The notes: generated from the letters alone by a model not told the origin. Positions 51,212 to 59,965 are shown, counted from the stretch's first letter. The stretch is DNA of 64,000 nt from DATLFA01 sp039934635 (GCA_039934635.1 JBDTLT010000001.1:62001-126000); one strand, 5' to 3'. Numbers and translations are program-made.

Positions 51212-51993
51212 ACGCGCTCGGGGAGTTCGTAGCCTCCGCCGCGCTCGGCGTCGTCGACGCACGCCATGCCTTCGAGCATGATGCCGTAACCGTGGTTGGC
51301 GACGAGCAACTGACGGATGGTGTGGGTGAAGGCAACGCGGGTGTAGCGAGTGACGAGGTGCGATTGACGCGTGAGTTGCTCGGCCAATTCCCACGCGCGC
51401 GGCAACAACTGGTCGGGCGGCAGCACTTCGTTCACCATGCCGATCTCGAGCGCAGTCCGGGCATCGATCTCTTGACCGGTGAGCATGTAGTAGCGAGCGC
51501 GGTTGAGCCCCATGACGAGCGGCATGATGAGCTGCATGCCGTCTCCCGGCACTAGGCCGTTCACGAAATGTCCAGAATCGGAGAACACAGTGGTGTCCGA
51601 GGCCAAGACGATGTCGGACAGTAGCGGCGTCTCGGCGTGACGCCACGCCGGCCCGTTGATCGCGGCGATCACCGGCGCTTCTATATCGAGAAGGTTGGTC
51701 AGCAATCGCCGCACATTCCAGTGCGCAGAATCCCACCCGCGCGGCGTTGCCCGGGGAAAGGTCGCCGGGCTGCCCTTCGGTCCGTTGAACTCGTCGCCGG
51801 TGCCGGTCAGAATCACGACGCGGTTCTCGTTGTCGGCGGCCACCGCCCCAAAGGCTTCTTGTAGATCGCGCACGGCGTCCGCGCCCCATCGCAACGGGCC
51901 ACCGTCGGTGTGCAACCGCATTTGCAGAATGCCGTCGCGCCGTTCGAGGTTGATGGTCGCCCATTGTTCGGCGTATGCAGGCGCGCTCGACAT
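51208..51993 (-). CDS. Enoyl-CoA hydratase/isomerase-family protein
   Basis: A 261-residue crotonase-fold protein: LTGTGDEFNGPKGSPATFP near residues 70-85 (oxyanion segment) and AINGPAWRHAETPLLSDI. In this stretch Glu aligns with the first catalytic Glu of hydratase, while the second position (FSDSGHFVNGLVPGDG) has His or Phe instead of Glu. That makes it an atypical member, possibly an isomerase or hydrolase. The ATG at 51991-51993 is chosen because GGGGGA lies 6 nt upstream. First gene of a two-gene unit with the CoA transferase at 50009, and divergent from the acyl-CoA dehydrogenase at 52098. Confidence 0.88.
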   Translation of the reverse strand: MSSAPAYAEQWATINLERRDGILQMRLHTDGGPLRWGADAVRDLQEAFGAVAADNENRVVILTGTGDEFNGPKGSPATFPRATPRGWDSAHWNVRRLLTNLLDIEAPVIAAINGPAWRHAETPLLSDIVLASDTTVFSDSGHFVNGLVPGDGMQLIMPLVMGLNRARYYMLTGQEIDARTALEIGMVNEVLPPDQLLPRAWELAEQLTRQSHLVTRYTRVAFTHTIRQLLVANHGYGIMLEGMACVDDAERGGGYELPERV

Positions 51994-52085
51994 GCGATCC
52001 CCCGGATGTCGTCTCCTGTCCCGGCGATCGGAACAGCGGGCCATCTTCACGCCGTGGTGGCGTGGCGTCAAGAAGCGCGTTCGCC

Positions 52086-52091
52086 TACCGT
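52086..52091 (+). promoter_or_regulatory. Putative -10 box (TACCGT) of a leaderless transcript
   Basis: TANNNT box 6 nt before the GTG at 52098. The same hexamer and spacing occur on the minus strand before the gene ending at 25757. Confidence 0.5.
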
Positions 52092-52097
52092 GACGCG

Positions 52098-53246
52098 GTG
52101 GACCTACGGTTCTCGCCGGCTCAAGAAGCGTTTCGAACCGAAGTCCGCGACTGGCTGACAACGCGCTCGCCGCGGTCGCCACCGCCGGCCGCGGGCCGCG
52201 CTCTCGTCGACTTCCAACGAGCGTGGCAAGCCGAACTCGCGAGCGTTGCGCTGGTTGCGGTGCACTGGCCGCGTGAGTTCGGGGGTCGCAGTCTCGGGTG
52301 GACCGAAGCGTTCATCGTGCAAGAAGAGATCGCGCTGGCTCACGCGCCCGAGATCGTCAACCGCGTCGCCGTGAATCTCGTCGGGCCCACATTGTTGGAG
52401 CACGGCACGGCCGGCCAGCGCGAGCGTTACCTCCACCGCATCGTCACCGCCGACGATCTCTGGTGTCAACTCTTCAGCGAACCTGAGGCGGGTTCGGACC
52501 TCGCGTCCTTGCAAACGCGCGCGACGCGCGTTCCCGGTGGTTGGCGCGTGAGCGGGCAGAAGGTGTGGGCCAGCAACGCGCAGTATTCGCGCTATGGGGT
52601 GCTCCTCGCGCGCACCGCCGACCCAGAGCGCGGTCGCGCGCCGATCGGTTACTTCCTGCTCGACATGGACCAGCCGGGCATCGACGTACGTCCGTTGCGG
52701 CAGATGACCGGTGAGTCGGAGTTCAACGAGGTGTTCCTCGACGGCGCGTTCGTGGCCGATGAGTCGGTCGTCGGCGATCCCGCGAATGGCTGGGCAGTGA
52801 TGCGCACCACCTTGGGCTACGAGCGCAGCACGTCGCCCCGACAACTGATCGTGCATTCGGTGTTGCTCGAAACATTGTTGGACGAAGCCCGGAGCGGCGC
52901 GACCGACGCCGTGACCCGGCAACAACTCGCTCGGGCCTACAGTGAGCTGCGGATCTACCGGCTGCATCTGTATCGGGTGTTGAGCGCGCTCGACGCCGGC
53001 CGCGCGCCGGGCGCATCGAGTTCGCTCGTCAAATTGTTCTGGAGCGAGATGGCCCAGCGAATGCACGAGACGTCGCTACGCATGCTCGGGCCTGACGCGA
53101 TGCTCGAGGGAGGCCGCCGCCAGCGCGACCATCTCTACTACCGTGCGTGCACGATCTTCGCCGGCACGTCGGAGATCCAACGCAACACACTCGGTGAGCA
53201 GGTGCTCGGCCTCCCCCGGGAACCGCGAGCAAAGGTGGCCCCATGA
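52098..53246 (+). CDS. Acyl-CoA dehydrogenase
   Basis: A 382-residue enzyme: LFSEPEAGSDLASLQTRAT, QKVWASNAQYSRYGVLLART, and the C-terminal FAD signature TIFAGTSEIQRNTLGEQVLGLPREP. It resembles the protein at 28929. GTG at 52098 is supported by the promoter-like box just upstream and by family alignment (VDLRFSPAQEAFRTEVRDWL at the N-terminus); the upstream open frame is read-through. First gene of a three-gene unit, with the hydratase-like gene overlapping by ATGA and the CoA transferase overlapping that by ATGA. Confidence 0.92.
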   Translation: MDLRFSPAQEAFRTEVRDWLTTRSPRSPPPAAGRALVDFQRAWQAELASVALVAVHWPREFGGRSLGWTEAFIVQEEIALAHAPEIVNRVAVNLVGPTLLEHGTAGQRERYLHRIVTADDLWCQLFSEPEAGSDLASLQTRATRVPGGWRVSGQKVWASNAQYSRYGVLLARTADPERGRAPIGYFLLDMDQPGIDVRPLRQMTGESEFNEVFLDGAFVADESVVGDPANGWAVMRTTLGYERSTSPRQLIVHSVLLETLLDEARSGATDAVTRQQLARAYSELRIYRLHLYRVLSALDAGRAPGASSSLVKLFWSEMAQRMHETSLRMLGPDAMLEGGRRQRDHLYYRACTIFAGTSEIQRNTLGEQVLGLPREPRAKVAP

Positions 53247-54022
53247 GCGAGCAGCCCGCGATCCTCGTGGAGCATCTCGACTCCGTATCGACGATCACGT
53301 TCAACCGGCCCGCGCAACTGAACGCGCTCGACCCTGACATGGTCGAAGAGTTCCAATCGATCGTGCGACGCGTCGACCTCGAACCGTCGACCCGCGCAAT
53401 CGTGTTGACCGGCGCGGGGCGAGCGTTCACCGCAGGTGGCGACGTGCGATCGTTCGGTGCGAAGCACGACCCGCGCGTCAACCGTCGCGGTTGGCATCTC
53501 GTGCATCGCATGCTCGAGATCGAAAAGCCGATCGTCGCGATGGTCAATGGCCCCGCCATCGGCCTCGGGCTCACGATCGCGCTGCTCTGCGACTGCGTCG
53601 TCATGGCCGACGACGCGACCATCGGCGATCCCCACGTGAACCTCGGGCTCGTCGCCGGTGATGGTGCGGCGGTGGTGCTGCCGCTGCTGATCGGCCCTCA
53701 CCGCGCCAAGGAGCTGTTGCTCACGGGCAAGCTCATCACGGGCGTCGACGCGGCGGCGATGGGCATGATCAATCGCTCGGTCCCGGCCGAGGATCTCGAG
53801 GCCGCCGCGTATGGATTGGCCCGCGAATTCGCCGCACAACCGACCTACGCGGCGCGAGCGACCAAGATGGCGGTCAACCGCTATCTACGGTGGATGGTCG
53901 AGCAGACGCTCGACGTGTCGCTCGCATACGAGGCGATCTCGCGCGAACTCCCCGAGTATCCCGAGGCCGTCGCAGCCTGGAAGCAACGGCGCTCCCGCCG
54001 CAACGACGAACCGCGAACATGA
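53243..54022 (+). CDS. Enoyl-CoA hydratase/isomerase-family protein
   Basis: A 259-residue crotonase-fold protein: FNRPAQLNALDPDMVEEFQ, LTGAGRAFTAGGDVRSFG as oxyanion segment, and MVNGPAIGLGLTIALLCDC. By motif alignment both catalytic Glu positions of hydratase are replaced: Thr at the first (GLGLTIALL) and His at the second (GDPHVNLGLVAGDG). A non-hydratase activity of the superfamily is likely. The start shares ATGA with the dehydrogenase stop. The order hydratase-like then CoA transferase mirrors the divergent unit at 50009-51993. Confidence 0.9.
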   Translation: MSEQPAILVEHLDSVSTITFNRPAQLNALDPDMVEEFQSIVRRVDLEPSTRAIVLTGAGRAFTAGGDVRSFGAKHDPRVNRRGWHLVHRMLEIEKPIVAMVNGPAIGLGLTIALLCDCVVMADDATIGDPHVNLGLVAGDGAAVVLPLLIGPHRAKELLLTGKLITGVDAAAMGMINRSVPAEDLEAAAYGLAREFAAQPTYAARATKMAVNRYLRWMVEQTLDVSLAYEAISRELPEYPEAVAAWKQRRSRRNDEPRT

Positions 54023-55158
54023 CCGCGGCGGCGCCGCTCGCGGGCACGCGCGTCATCGATCTGGGAACCCGTGTCGCGGCGCCCTACTGCGCGGCCATCC
54101 TCGGCGAACTGGGCGCAGATGTGATCAAGATCGAAGACCCGCGCGGTGGCGACATGTTGCGCGGGCTCGGCCCGTTCGCGGATCGATCGTCGCTGTTCTT
54201 CGCCGTCGAAGGTCGCAGTCGTCGTTCGGTCACGTGCAATCTGCGCGACGAGCGCGGTCAAGCGCTGGCGCGCCGGCTCATCGCAACCGCCGATGTGGTG
54301 TGCGAGAACTTTCGTCCGGGGACGCTCGAACGGTGGAATCTCGGTCCGGCGGATCTACCCCCGCAGCTCATCGTGGTACGGGTCTCGATCCTCGGGCAGA
54401 GCGGGCCCGACTCGGCCCGACCGGGGCTCGACCTCACCGCGATCGCGATGGCGGGGTTGCTGTCGATCACCGGATATCCCGATGGTCCGCCGATGAAGTC
54501 GGCGGTGACCGTGGCTGATCATCTCACCGCGGTGTTCGCAGCCCAATCAGCGTTGGCCGCTTTGATCGCACGGCGGCGCACCGGGCGGGGAGCGGTCATC
54601 GATGTACCGCTGCACGGCTCGGTATTGCGCTGCCTCGAGTCGACGCTCGCCGCCTTCGATCGCCTCGGCGTCGACCGAGCGCGTGCCGGCGACCAAGGTC
54701 CCCACGAACCGCCGAGCGGCGTCTACGCGACCAACGACGGCAACTTCGTCGCGATCGCCATTGATACCGACGACGACCTCCGCTCGTTGCAAGCGGTGTT
54801 GGCCGTTGATCACGGCCGAGATCGACTGCGACCAGTTGTCGCCGACTGGGTTGCTGCGCGCCCGGCCGCCGCGGCGGTGCGCGTACTCGCCGAGGCTCGC
54901 GTGGCGGCGGCCATCGTGGCGTCGGCGTCGCAGCTCGTACACGACGAGCACCTCGCGGCACGGGGCGACATCGTCATCGTCGACGATCCGATTGTCGGGC
55001 CCATGCGTCAGCAGGCGCCATTTCCCCGCCTCACTTCCGCCGCTGCACCAGTACGCCCGGCGCCGTCGCTCGGTCAGCACAACGAGGACGTGTGGTGCAG
55101 CGAGCTCGGACTGACGGCGGATGAACTCGCGCGCCTTCGCGGCGACGGCGTGATCTGA
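54019..55158 (+). CDS. Family III CoA transferase (CaiB/BaiF)
   Basis: A 379-residue CaiB/BaiF protein: LAGTRVIDLGTRVAAPYCAA, GADVIKIEDPRGGDMLRGLG, and SVTCNLRDERGQALARRL, closely parallel to the protein at 50009. The catalytic Asp motif VTVADHLTAVFAAQ keeps Asp. The C-terminal LGQHNEDVWCSELGLTADEL also parallels 50009 position by position. It overlaps the hydratase-like gene by ATGA. Together with 50009 it could form a two-gene, two-subunit transferase, as known for some heteromeric family III enzymes; this is inference. Confidence 0.9.
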   Translation: MTAAAPLAGTRVIDLGTRVAAPYCAAILGELGADVIKIEDPRGGDMLRGLGPFADRSSLFFAVEGRSRRSVTCNLRDERGQALARRLIATADVVCENFRPGTLERWNLGPADLPPQLIVVRVSILGQSGPDSARPGLDLTAIAMAGLLSITGYPDGPPMKSAVTVADHLTAVFAAQSALAALIARRRTGRGAVIDVPLHGSVLRCLESTLAAFDRLGVDRARAGDQGPHEPPSGVYATNDGNFVAIAIDTDDDLRSLQAVLAVDHGRDRLRPVVADWVAARPAAAAVRVLAEARVAAAIVASASQLVHDEHLAARGDIVIVDDPIVGPMRQQAPFPRLTSAAAPVRPAPSLGQHNEDVWCSELGLTADELARLRGDGVI

Positions 55159-55185
55159 CGCCGACCCCGCATCGATCACGTCCGC

Positions 55186-55191
55186 TAGATT
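55186..55191 (+). promoter_or_regulatory. Putative -10 box (TAGATT)
   Basis: About 45 nt before the ATG of the VOC gene, giving a leadered transcript with AAGGAG near the start. A short GC-rich hairpin lies between (55200-55214). Confidence 0.35.
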
Positions 55192-55235
55192 CAAGGCACG
55201 GCCGCGCGGCGGCCAGGTGCGCGAAAGGAGCGGCA

Positions 55236-55796
55236 ATGGCCGACGAGCACAACGACGACGTGCAATGGCGGGGGATCAACCACCTCGCGCTCGTGACCAC
55301 TGACATGGATGCCACAGTGCGCTTCTACCACGGCGTACTCGGGGCCCGGCTCGTGACCACCATCGGCACGCCGACGTTCCGCCATTACTTCTTCGAGTTC
55401 GGCGCGCAGAACACAGTGGCCTTCTTCGAATACACCGGTGTCGAGCTCGATACGTTCGCCAAGCCGGCCGGCATTCCCGATCGGCGAGCGTCGCAGTTCG
55501 ATCATCTGTCGTTCAACGTGCCCGATGAGCACGCGCTGCTCACGCTGCAGCGCCGACTGAAGGCGGCGGGTTGTGAAGTGACCGACATCGTCGATCACGG
55601 CATCATTCGCTCGGTGTATTTCACCGACCCCAACGGCATCGCCCTCGAAGCGTCGTATTGGACGCTCGACGCCACCGGACGCACTCCCGACTATCAGGAC
55701 GATCGCTTCTTCGCCGACCCCGACCCTGTTGCCGCAGTCGCGGAGATTCGCGAGAGCGGCGCGGTGCTCTCGGTGCCTCATACGCATCTGGTCTGA
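55236..55796 (+). CDS. Glyoxalase/VOC-superfamily protein
   Basis: A 186-residue VOC protein: INHLALVTTDMDATVRFY (first metal His), RHYFFEFGAQNTVAFFE, FDHLSFNVPDEHALLTL (second-half His), and RSVYFTDPNGIALEASYW with the final Glu. All four expected metal-ligand positions appear to be occupied, so it may be an active isomerase, dioxygenase or epimerase. A C-terminal tail of about 35 residues follows. AAGGAG lies near the ATG. The luciferase-like gene starts 3 nt after the stop. Confidence 0.85.
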   Translation: MADEHNDDVQWRGINHLALVTTDMDATVRFYHGVLGARLVTTIGTPTFRHYFFEFGAQNTVAFFEYTGVELDTFAKPAGIPDRRASQFDHLSFNVPDEHALLTLQRRLKAAGCEVTDIVDHGIIRSVYFTDPNGIALEASYWTLDATGRTPDYQDDRFFADPDPVAAVAEIRESGAVLSVPHTHLV

Positions 55797-55799
55797 CGA

Positions 55800-56564
55800 G
55801 TGCTCGTCGATGTGTTGTTCGACCCGTTCGAGGGTTCGTGGGACGACATTCGAGCGGGGGCAGTCGCAGCCGAACAGGCCGGCTTCGATGGCGTATGGCT
55901 CTACGACCATCTGGCGGGGTCGGTACACGGTGCGAGCCGAGTGGTGGAGTGTTGGACAACGTTGACCGCGATTGCTGCGGTCGTACCTCGCATCTCGATC
56001 GGGCCGCTCGTGCTCAACGTCGCCAATCGAGATGCGGGCACCCTCGCGGTGATGGCCGCGACATTGCAAGAAGTGAGCGGCGGACGTTTGCTGCTCGGTC
56101 TCGGCGCGGGCGGTGGTCTCGACACTCCCTACGGCGCCGAGCAGTTGGCGCTCGATCGCTCGGTGCCGGGTGACCGCATGCGGCGGCGCTGGGTCGAAGA
56201 CGCGGTGTTGCGCCTTCGCGAAGTGTGGACAGGCGCGCGCGGTGGCGTGTCAGGCTTTCTACGTCCGCAGCCCGCGCCCCCGATCATCATCGGTGGCTTC
56301 GGGCCCAAGATGGCCGAACTTGCCGGACGGATCGGCGACGGCATCAACGCGCCGGGAGGCGCGCATCTCGGCCGCCTCATCACGGTCGCACGCGATGCGC
56401 ATGCCCGCGCGGGTCGCGACCCCGACCAGTTCGTCGTGACCGCGTCGAGTGGGGCGCGTGGACACCAACGCCTTGTCGACCTCGGTGTCGATCGTGTGAT
56501 CATCGCCGTGCGACGGCCCTACGCCGACGGGGTCGCGCTGGTGCACTCGGCCCTCAAGGGTTGA
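55800..56564 (+). CDS. LLM-class (F420-type) oxidoreductase
   Basis: A 254-residue luciferase-like monooxygenase-family protein: AAEQAGFDGVWLYDH near residue 25, GRLLLGLGAGG near 92, and PPIIIGGFGPKMAELAGRIGDGIN near 160, the cofactor-binding segment of F420- or FMN-dependent members. Actinobacteria often use coenzyme F420 in this family. It is shorter than the 300-340 usual for the group, with a compact C-terminus, but no frameshift is visible. Second gene of a unit with the VOC protein. It overlaps the convergent peptidase gene by 11 nt. Confidence 0.85.
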   Translation: MLVDVLFDPFEGSWDDIRAGAVAAEQAGFDGVWLYDHLAGSVHGASRVVECWTTLTAIAAVVPRISIGPLVLNVANRDAGTLAVMAATLQEVSGGRLLLGLGAGGGLDTPYGAEQLALDRSVPGDRMRRRWVEDAVLRLREVWTGARGGVSGFLRPQPAPPIIIGGFGPKMAELAGRIGDGINAPGGAHLGRLITVARDAHARAGRDPDQFVVTASSGARGHQRLVDLGVDRVIIAVRRPYADGVALVHSALKG

Positions 56565-58608
56565 GCGGCGTAGGCGGCGACGCGGACGGCGGCGGTGGGG
56601 TCCACGGAGAGATCGCGAGCGAGGGCGATGGTGGCGGCGCCTGCGGGTCCGCACCAGCGTGCCGGCGCCGGCGGAGTGTCCAGAGAATTGTGAGCGCGAT
56701 TACGAGCAACAGCAGCACGACCGCCAAGGCGATCGCGAGGCGCCGGAGCCCGACTGAACCGGCATCGTCGATCTCGCGTTGCACTGCCAACGACAGGTCG
56801 GTCGCCCGGGCAGTGTCGTCATCGGAGAACGCAACGCGTGCGTCATCGAGTCGACGGGCGGGATGCGCGAACAACAGACCGACCTTTTCGGTGATGCTGC
56901 GGGATGCGTCGAGGCGATCCTTCGCCGCGTCCAACGTCGTGGCTGTTGCGAGTTGACGGTCGGCCATCTCGATGACCTTCGACAGCTCGCCGTCAGCCTT
57001 TTCGTATGCGGACTCGAGCGCGACCGGTACGGCTGCGTCGACATCGGCGGCTAGCGCTGCGATCTGATCTCGCTTCTCCAGCACGGTGCGGGCTTCGGTC
57101 ATGCGCAGCTCGGCAGACGCGAAATGCCAGCTGCCCAACTCCTTGCGTACATAGACCGGCGGCGTCCAGCTATCCCCGCGTTCGACGAGGGTCGTGTAGT
57201 TGGCCCGCGCTGCCGCACGTGCGTCATAGAGCGGGCCGTCAGCATCGCGCGCGACGTACTTCTCGAAGAGGTCGGCGGCCTTCTTCGAACCACCGACGTT
57301 TTCGACGAGATCGAGCAAGCGATGATTGCCGGTGTCGATGTCGCCAAACTCGTTGGGCGTGTCGCCATAGGCCGGTGTGTCGTTGGTGACGGCGCTGATG
57401 ACCTTCGCCATGTTGACAAGACCGATCTCGTCGGTGAGTTGGCGCATGAGCCACGCGGCGGTGTGATAGCCGTAGGCCTCGCGACCGGCAGCCTCACCCG
57501 TGGCGACTTGCGGATTGCCCCAATCGGTCAACCGCACGGCGAAGCGACTGTTCGCGTCGAGCGCAACTTCGTCGGCCGGCTTGCCCAGACGCTTCAATGC
57601 CTGAGCCGCGTATTCCTCGGCGAAACCTTCGTTGATCCAACGGTCGGTGAACGTGCCGCGGTTGAACCACGCGTGCGACAACTCGTGCAGCAAAGTCTCG
57701 TAGTCGAGGTCTTCGCCGACCTCGATGGTGTTGTCGAGCGGAGAGAACCAGCCGGCATAGCCGCGGAGATACGAACTCGTGGCCTCGGTGATCTGGAGCT
57801 GGCCCTCGAGGGGCCACGGTTGGCCGATGAGATCTTCGAGTACGGGCATTCCTTCACCGAGACCGCTCACGACGAAGCGTTGCCACTCGGTGTCATTCGG
57901 CCATGCGCGGACGACGACGTCGCGCGTGCCCGCGTCGGCATCGATCGATTGGAGCGCGTCATCGTTGCGAGCCGACACCACGACACCCCAGCCGTCGCTC
58001 GTTGGGAAACCGGCCGCGGAAAGGGTCGTGCCACCACCGGTGGTCGGGCGGTCGTCGATGTTCGACCCGACAGTCTCGACCTCGAAACCGGGTGGGACAT
58101 TGACGTGTACCGAAGCGAGCGTGTCATCGCCGACGGCCAGCGCGACGAACGAGATATAAGCGGGATTGGCGCGATTCAGGCCTTCGGATCGAGGAGCATC
58201 GCCGATGATCTCGTAGCGCAGGACGATCGTGCGCCGTTGGCCCGAGAAGAGCGAGGGGAAAGTGACGTCGACGCGTTGAATCGCGTCGCTGATCGGTGAC
58301 GTCGTCACCGACAGGTTCGCACCAGAGCTGGTTGCGCTGAAATTGCGGGCACCGGCAGACGCTCCCACGGTGAGCCCGTTGAAGAACGAACGACGCAGCA
58401 CGGCGCCGACGACGCGGTCGGGCAGCTCGTTGGTCACGGTGATCGTGCTCGACACCGTCGTACGGCCCTGCGACGGCACGATGTCGTAGGTCGTGTCACC
58501 CTCGATGCGCAGCCCGTCATCGGCGGCTGCGGGGGCGGTCGCGAGCAGGCCCACCGCGAGAACGGATGCCGCGAGGCGTGCGACCCGACGATGCCCGCGT
58601 CGAAGCAT
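56554..58608 (-). CDS. Membrane-anchored gluzincin (M1-like) metallopeptidase
   Basis: A 684-residue exported protein. The N-terminus has a signal peptide (basic start, then LAASVLAVGLLATAPAAA). The zinc site is LLHELSHAWF (His308, Glu309, His312), and Glu331 in NEGFAEEYAA follows at exactly the 18-residue spacing of the M1/MA(E) peptidases. A helical region rich in Ala/Glu/Asp (about 510-610) precedes one membrane span (about 635-660), followed by RRRRHAG and a Pro-rich cytoplasmic tail. The catalytic domain thus faces outside. The M1 exopeptidase GAMEN motif is not recognised, so the substrate mode is open. The ATG has TAGGCT 7 nt upstream. Confidence 0.83.
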   Translation of the reverse strand: MLRRGHRRVARLAASVLAVGLLATAPAAADDGLRIEGDTTYDIVPSQGRTTVSSTITVTNELPDRVVGAVLRRSFFNGLTVGASAGARNFSATSSGANLSVTTSPISDAIQRVDVTFPSLFSGQRRTIVLRYEIIGDAPRSEGLNRANPAYISFVALAVGDDTLASVHVNVPPGFEVETVGSNIDDRPTTGGGTTLSAAGFPTSDGWGVVVSARNDDALQSIDADAGTRDVVVRAWPNDTEWQRFVVSGLGEGMPVLEDLIGQPWPLEGQLQITEATSSYLRGYAGWFSPLDNTIEVGEDLDYETLLHELSHAWFNRGTFTDRWINEGFAEEYAAQALKRLGKPADEVALDANSRFAVRLTDWGNPQVATGEAAGREAYGYHTAAWLMRQLTDEIGLVNMAKVISAVTNDTPAYGDTPNEFGDIDTGNHRLLDLVENVGGSKKAADLFEKYVARDADGPLYDARAAARANYTTLVERGDSWTPPVYVRKELGSWHFASAELRMTEARTVLEKRDQIAALAADVDAAVPVALESAYEKADGELSKVIEMADRQLATATTLDAAKDRLDASRSITEKVGLLFAHPARRLDDARVAFSDDDTARATDLSLAVQREIDDAGSVGLRRLAIALAVVLLLLVIALTILWTLRRRRHAGADPQAPPPSPSLAISPWTPPPPSASPPTPLNP

Positions 58609-58615
58609 GCGGGCG

Positions 58616-58621
58616 AGCCTA
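58616..58621 (-). promoter_or_regulatory. Putative -10 box (TAGGCT) of a leaderless transcript
   Basis: Minus-strand TANNNT box 7 nt before the ATG at 58606-58608. Same hexamer as at 5233. Confidence 0.5.
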
Positions 58622-58728
58622 ACGGGCGCCTCGTCCTCGATGGGCGCTACGGCGCGCTTCGGTACTTTTCGACCGACCGCCCAGTGCGAATGGAGGTGAT
58701 GTCGAATTGTTGATGCGGGCGGGTGATG

Positions 58729-59496
58729 TCAGTTGATCCGCCGCAGCGTGGGCGCGGTGAACGCGCTCGGGTCGACCGAAAGCCCGCGGTCGCACAGGCC
58801 GGACGTCACCGCGTCGCTGCTGCAGGTGCCCGAAGCATCGGTCCGCATCAGATAGCGCGATCCGGCGGCGGTATAGACACGGAGGGATGCGTTCTTCGTG
58901 GTGAAGCCGGAGGCGCGTGGCTCGACCAGAGGGAAGCCATCAGGTCCACCACGAAACGAAAAGGCGTTCGCAACGTCGCGATCCTGCACGAACATGGCCC
59001 ACGGTCCGAACACGACGCGTGTGGTCGTGCCACCAATCGTACGCGTATAAGTTTCCACGCGGTTGCCATCCGCGATCGGCTCACTGGTCTTGGGCGAGCA
59101 GTTGCCGCCGAGCGCAGTGGCGCAGTAATTCGCGAAGAACGCGTCATTCGCAGCCGCGCCGAAGATGCCGCCACCTCCGGCCGATTGACCATCTGGTCGC
59201 AACAACTCGATCGACGGCTCGACCAATGAGATCTGGGTGTCCGCGGGTGAGAACGCCACCTCGCCCGTCGCTCCGTCCGGAACGGTGAGGCGAAACGTGA
59301 CGCGCTGTCCGTCGCTACGAAGAGGTGTGATGTTGTAGCCACCGAGGCTGAGTGTCGTTGTCGACGGGGTCGAAACGGAAGTGCTGATGCCCGCCGCGAT
59401 CGTCGATGACGACGTGGCGGATTCGGATACGGAATCGCCGCACGCCGTCGCCAAGCATGCCGAGGAGACGAGGAACACGAGCAGTCGCGAGCGCAT
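58729..59496 (-). CDS. Hypothetical secreted lipoprotein
   Basis: A 255-residue protein with a lipoprotein-type N-terminus: RSRLLVFLVSSACLATACGD, a hydrophobic stretch then a lipobox-like LATAC, Cys about residue 19. A Ser/Thr-rich linker (residues 22-48) follows, then a beta-rich domain with no family recognised; two Cys pairs (NYCATALGGNCSP; GTCSSDAVTSGLC) suggest disulfides. It is expected to be anchored outside the membrane. GGGACGG lies before the ATG. It is not clearly linked to the peptidase gene downstream, which has its own promoter-like box. Confidence 0.6.
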   Translation of the reverse strand: MRSRLLVFLVSSACLATACGDSVSESATSSSTIAAGISTSVSTPSTTTLSLGGYNITPLRSDGQRVTFRLTVPDGATGEVAFSPADTQISLVEPSIELLRPDGQSAGGGGIFGAAANDAFFANYCATALGGNCSPKTSEPIADGNRVETYTRTIGGTTTRVVFGPWAMFVQDRDVANAFSFRGGPDGFPLVEPRASGFTTKNASLRVYTAAGSRYLMRTDASGTCSSDAVTSGLCDRGLSVDPSAFTAPTLRRIN

Positions 59497-59529
59497 GGTC
59501 CGTCCCTTCGCGACCGCATCTCCTAGCGA

Positions 59530-59724
59530 CTAGGAGCGGTCGTGTTGCATTCTTCCCGATTCGACCCGCCAAGTCTGCCCATCCCACCGATGCGCGTGGC
59601 CTCCGTCGGGACCAGCACGATTGCAATGCCGGACTTCGTTGTCACTTGCGGCACCGCCATCGAAAGTGGCGAAGCAGTTGGCGGTAGCGCAGCTTTGGCG
59701 CTCGGTGGAACCGTATACGTTCAT
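59530..59724 (-). pseudogene. Possible remnant of a Cys-containing propeller-type repeat protein
   Basis: A 64-codon frame containing SCATANCFATFDGG and, after about 20 residues, HAHRWDGQTWRVES. SCxxxxxC-FA followed by WDG-x-TW is the periodic pattern of secreted repeat proteins in actinobacteria. Here only one unit remains, with an atypical middle, and no signal peptide or partner units are found. It could be a short degenerate gene or coincidence. Confidence 0.25.
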
Positions 59725-59922
59725 GATCGACCTTCCAGGAGCAATTGGCTCGAGGAAGAGGCGGAGGGCTCAAAGTCGAGCCAGGTCTGGGCCAGGTCTC
59801 GAACTCGGCGTCGCTCCCAAGAGAAGTCACGCGCAGCATACGCCGACTGCGTCGCGAAGTAGCGCCATCGCCTCTGGCGCATCGAGCGTTGCACGCGCCG
59901 TCAGCGATGGGCGCACGACTTT

Positions 59923-59965
59923 TTCGTAGCGTTTGGCACGCTCACAGCGCGCCAAACGCTACGAA
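59923..59965. terminator. 43-nt inverted repeat downstream of the ABC substrate-binding gene
   Basis: A 15-bp perfect stem (59923-59937 with 59951-59965), one A-C mismatch, then 4 more pairs (CGCT with AGCG) and a CAC loop. It lies 18 nt beyond the minus-strand stop at 59984. No T-run follows in that direction, so it is a hairpin-only terminator or another palindromic element. Confidence 0.6.

Noticed and set aside
55200..55214. GGCCGC-GCG-GCGGCC hairpin in the VOC gene leader
   Set aside because: Such short GC-rich palindromes arise readily by chance in this composition. No T-run or partner structure supports a regulatory role.
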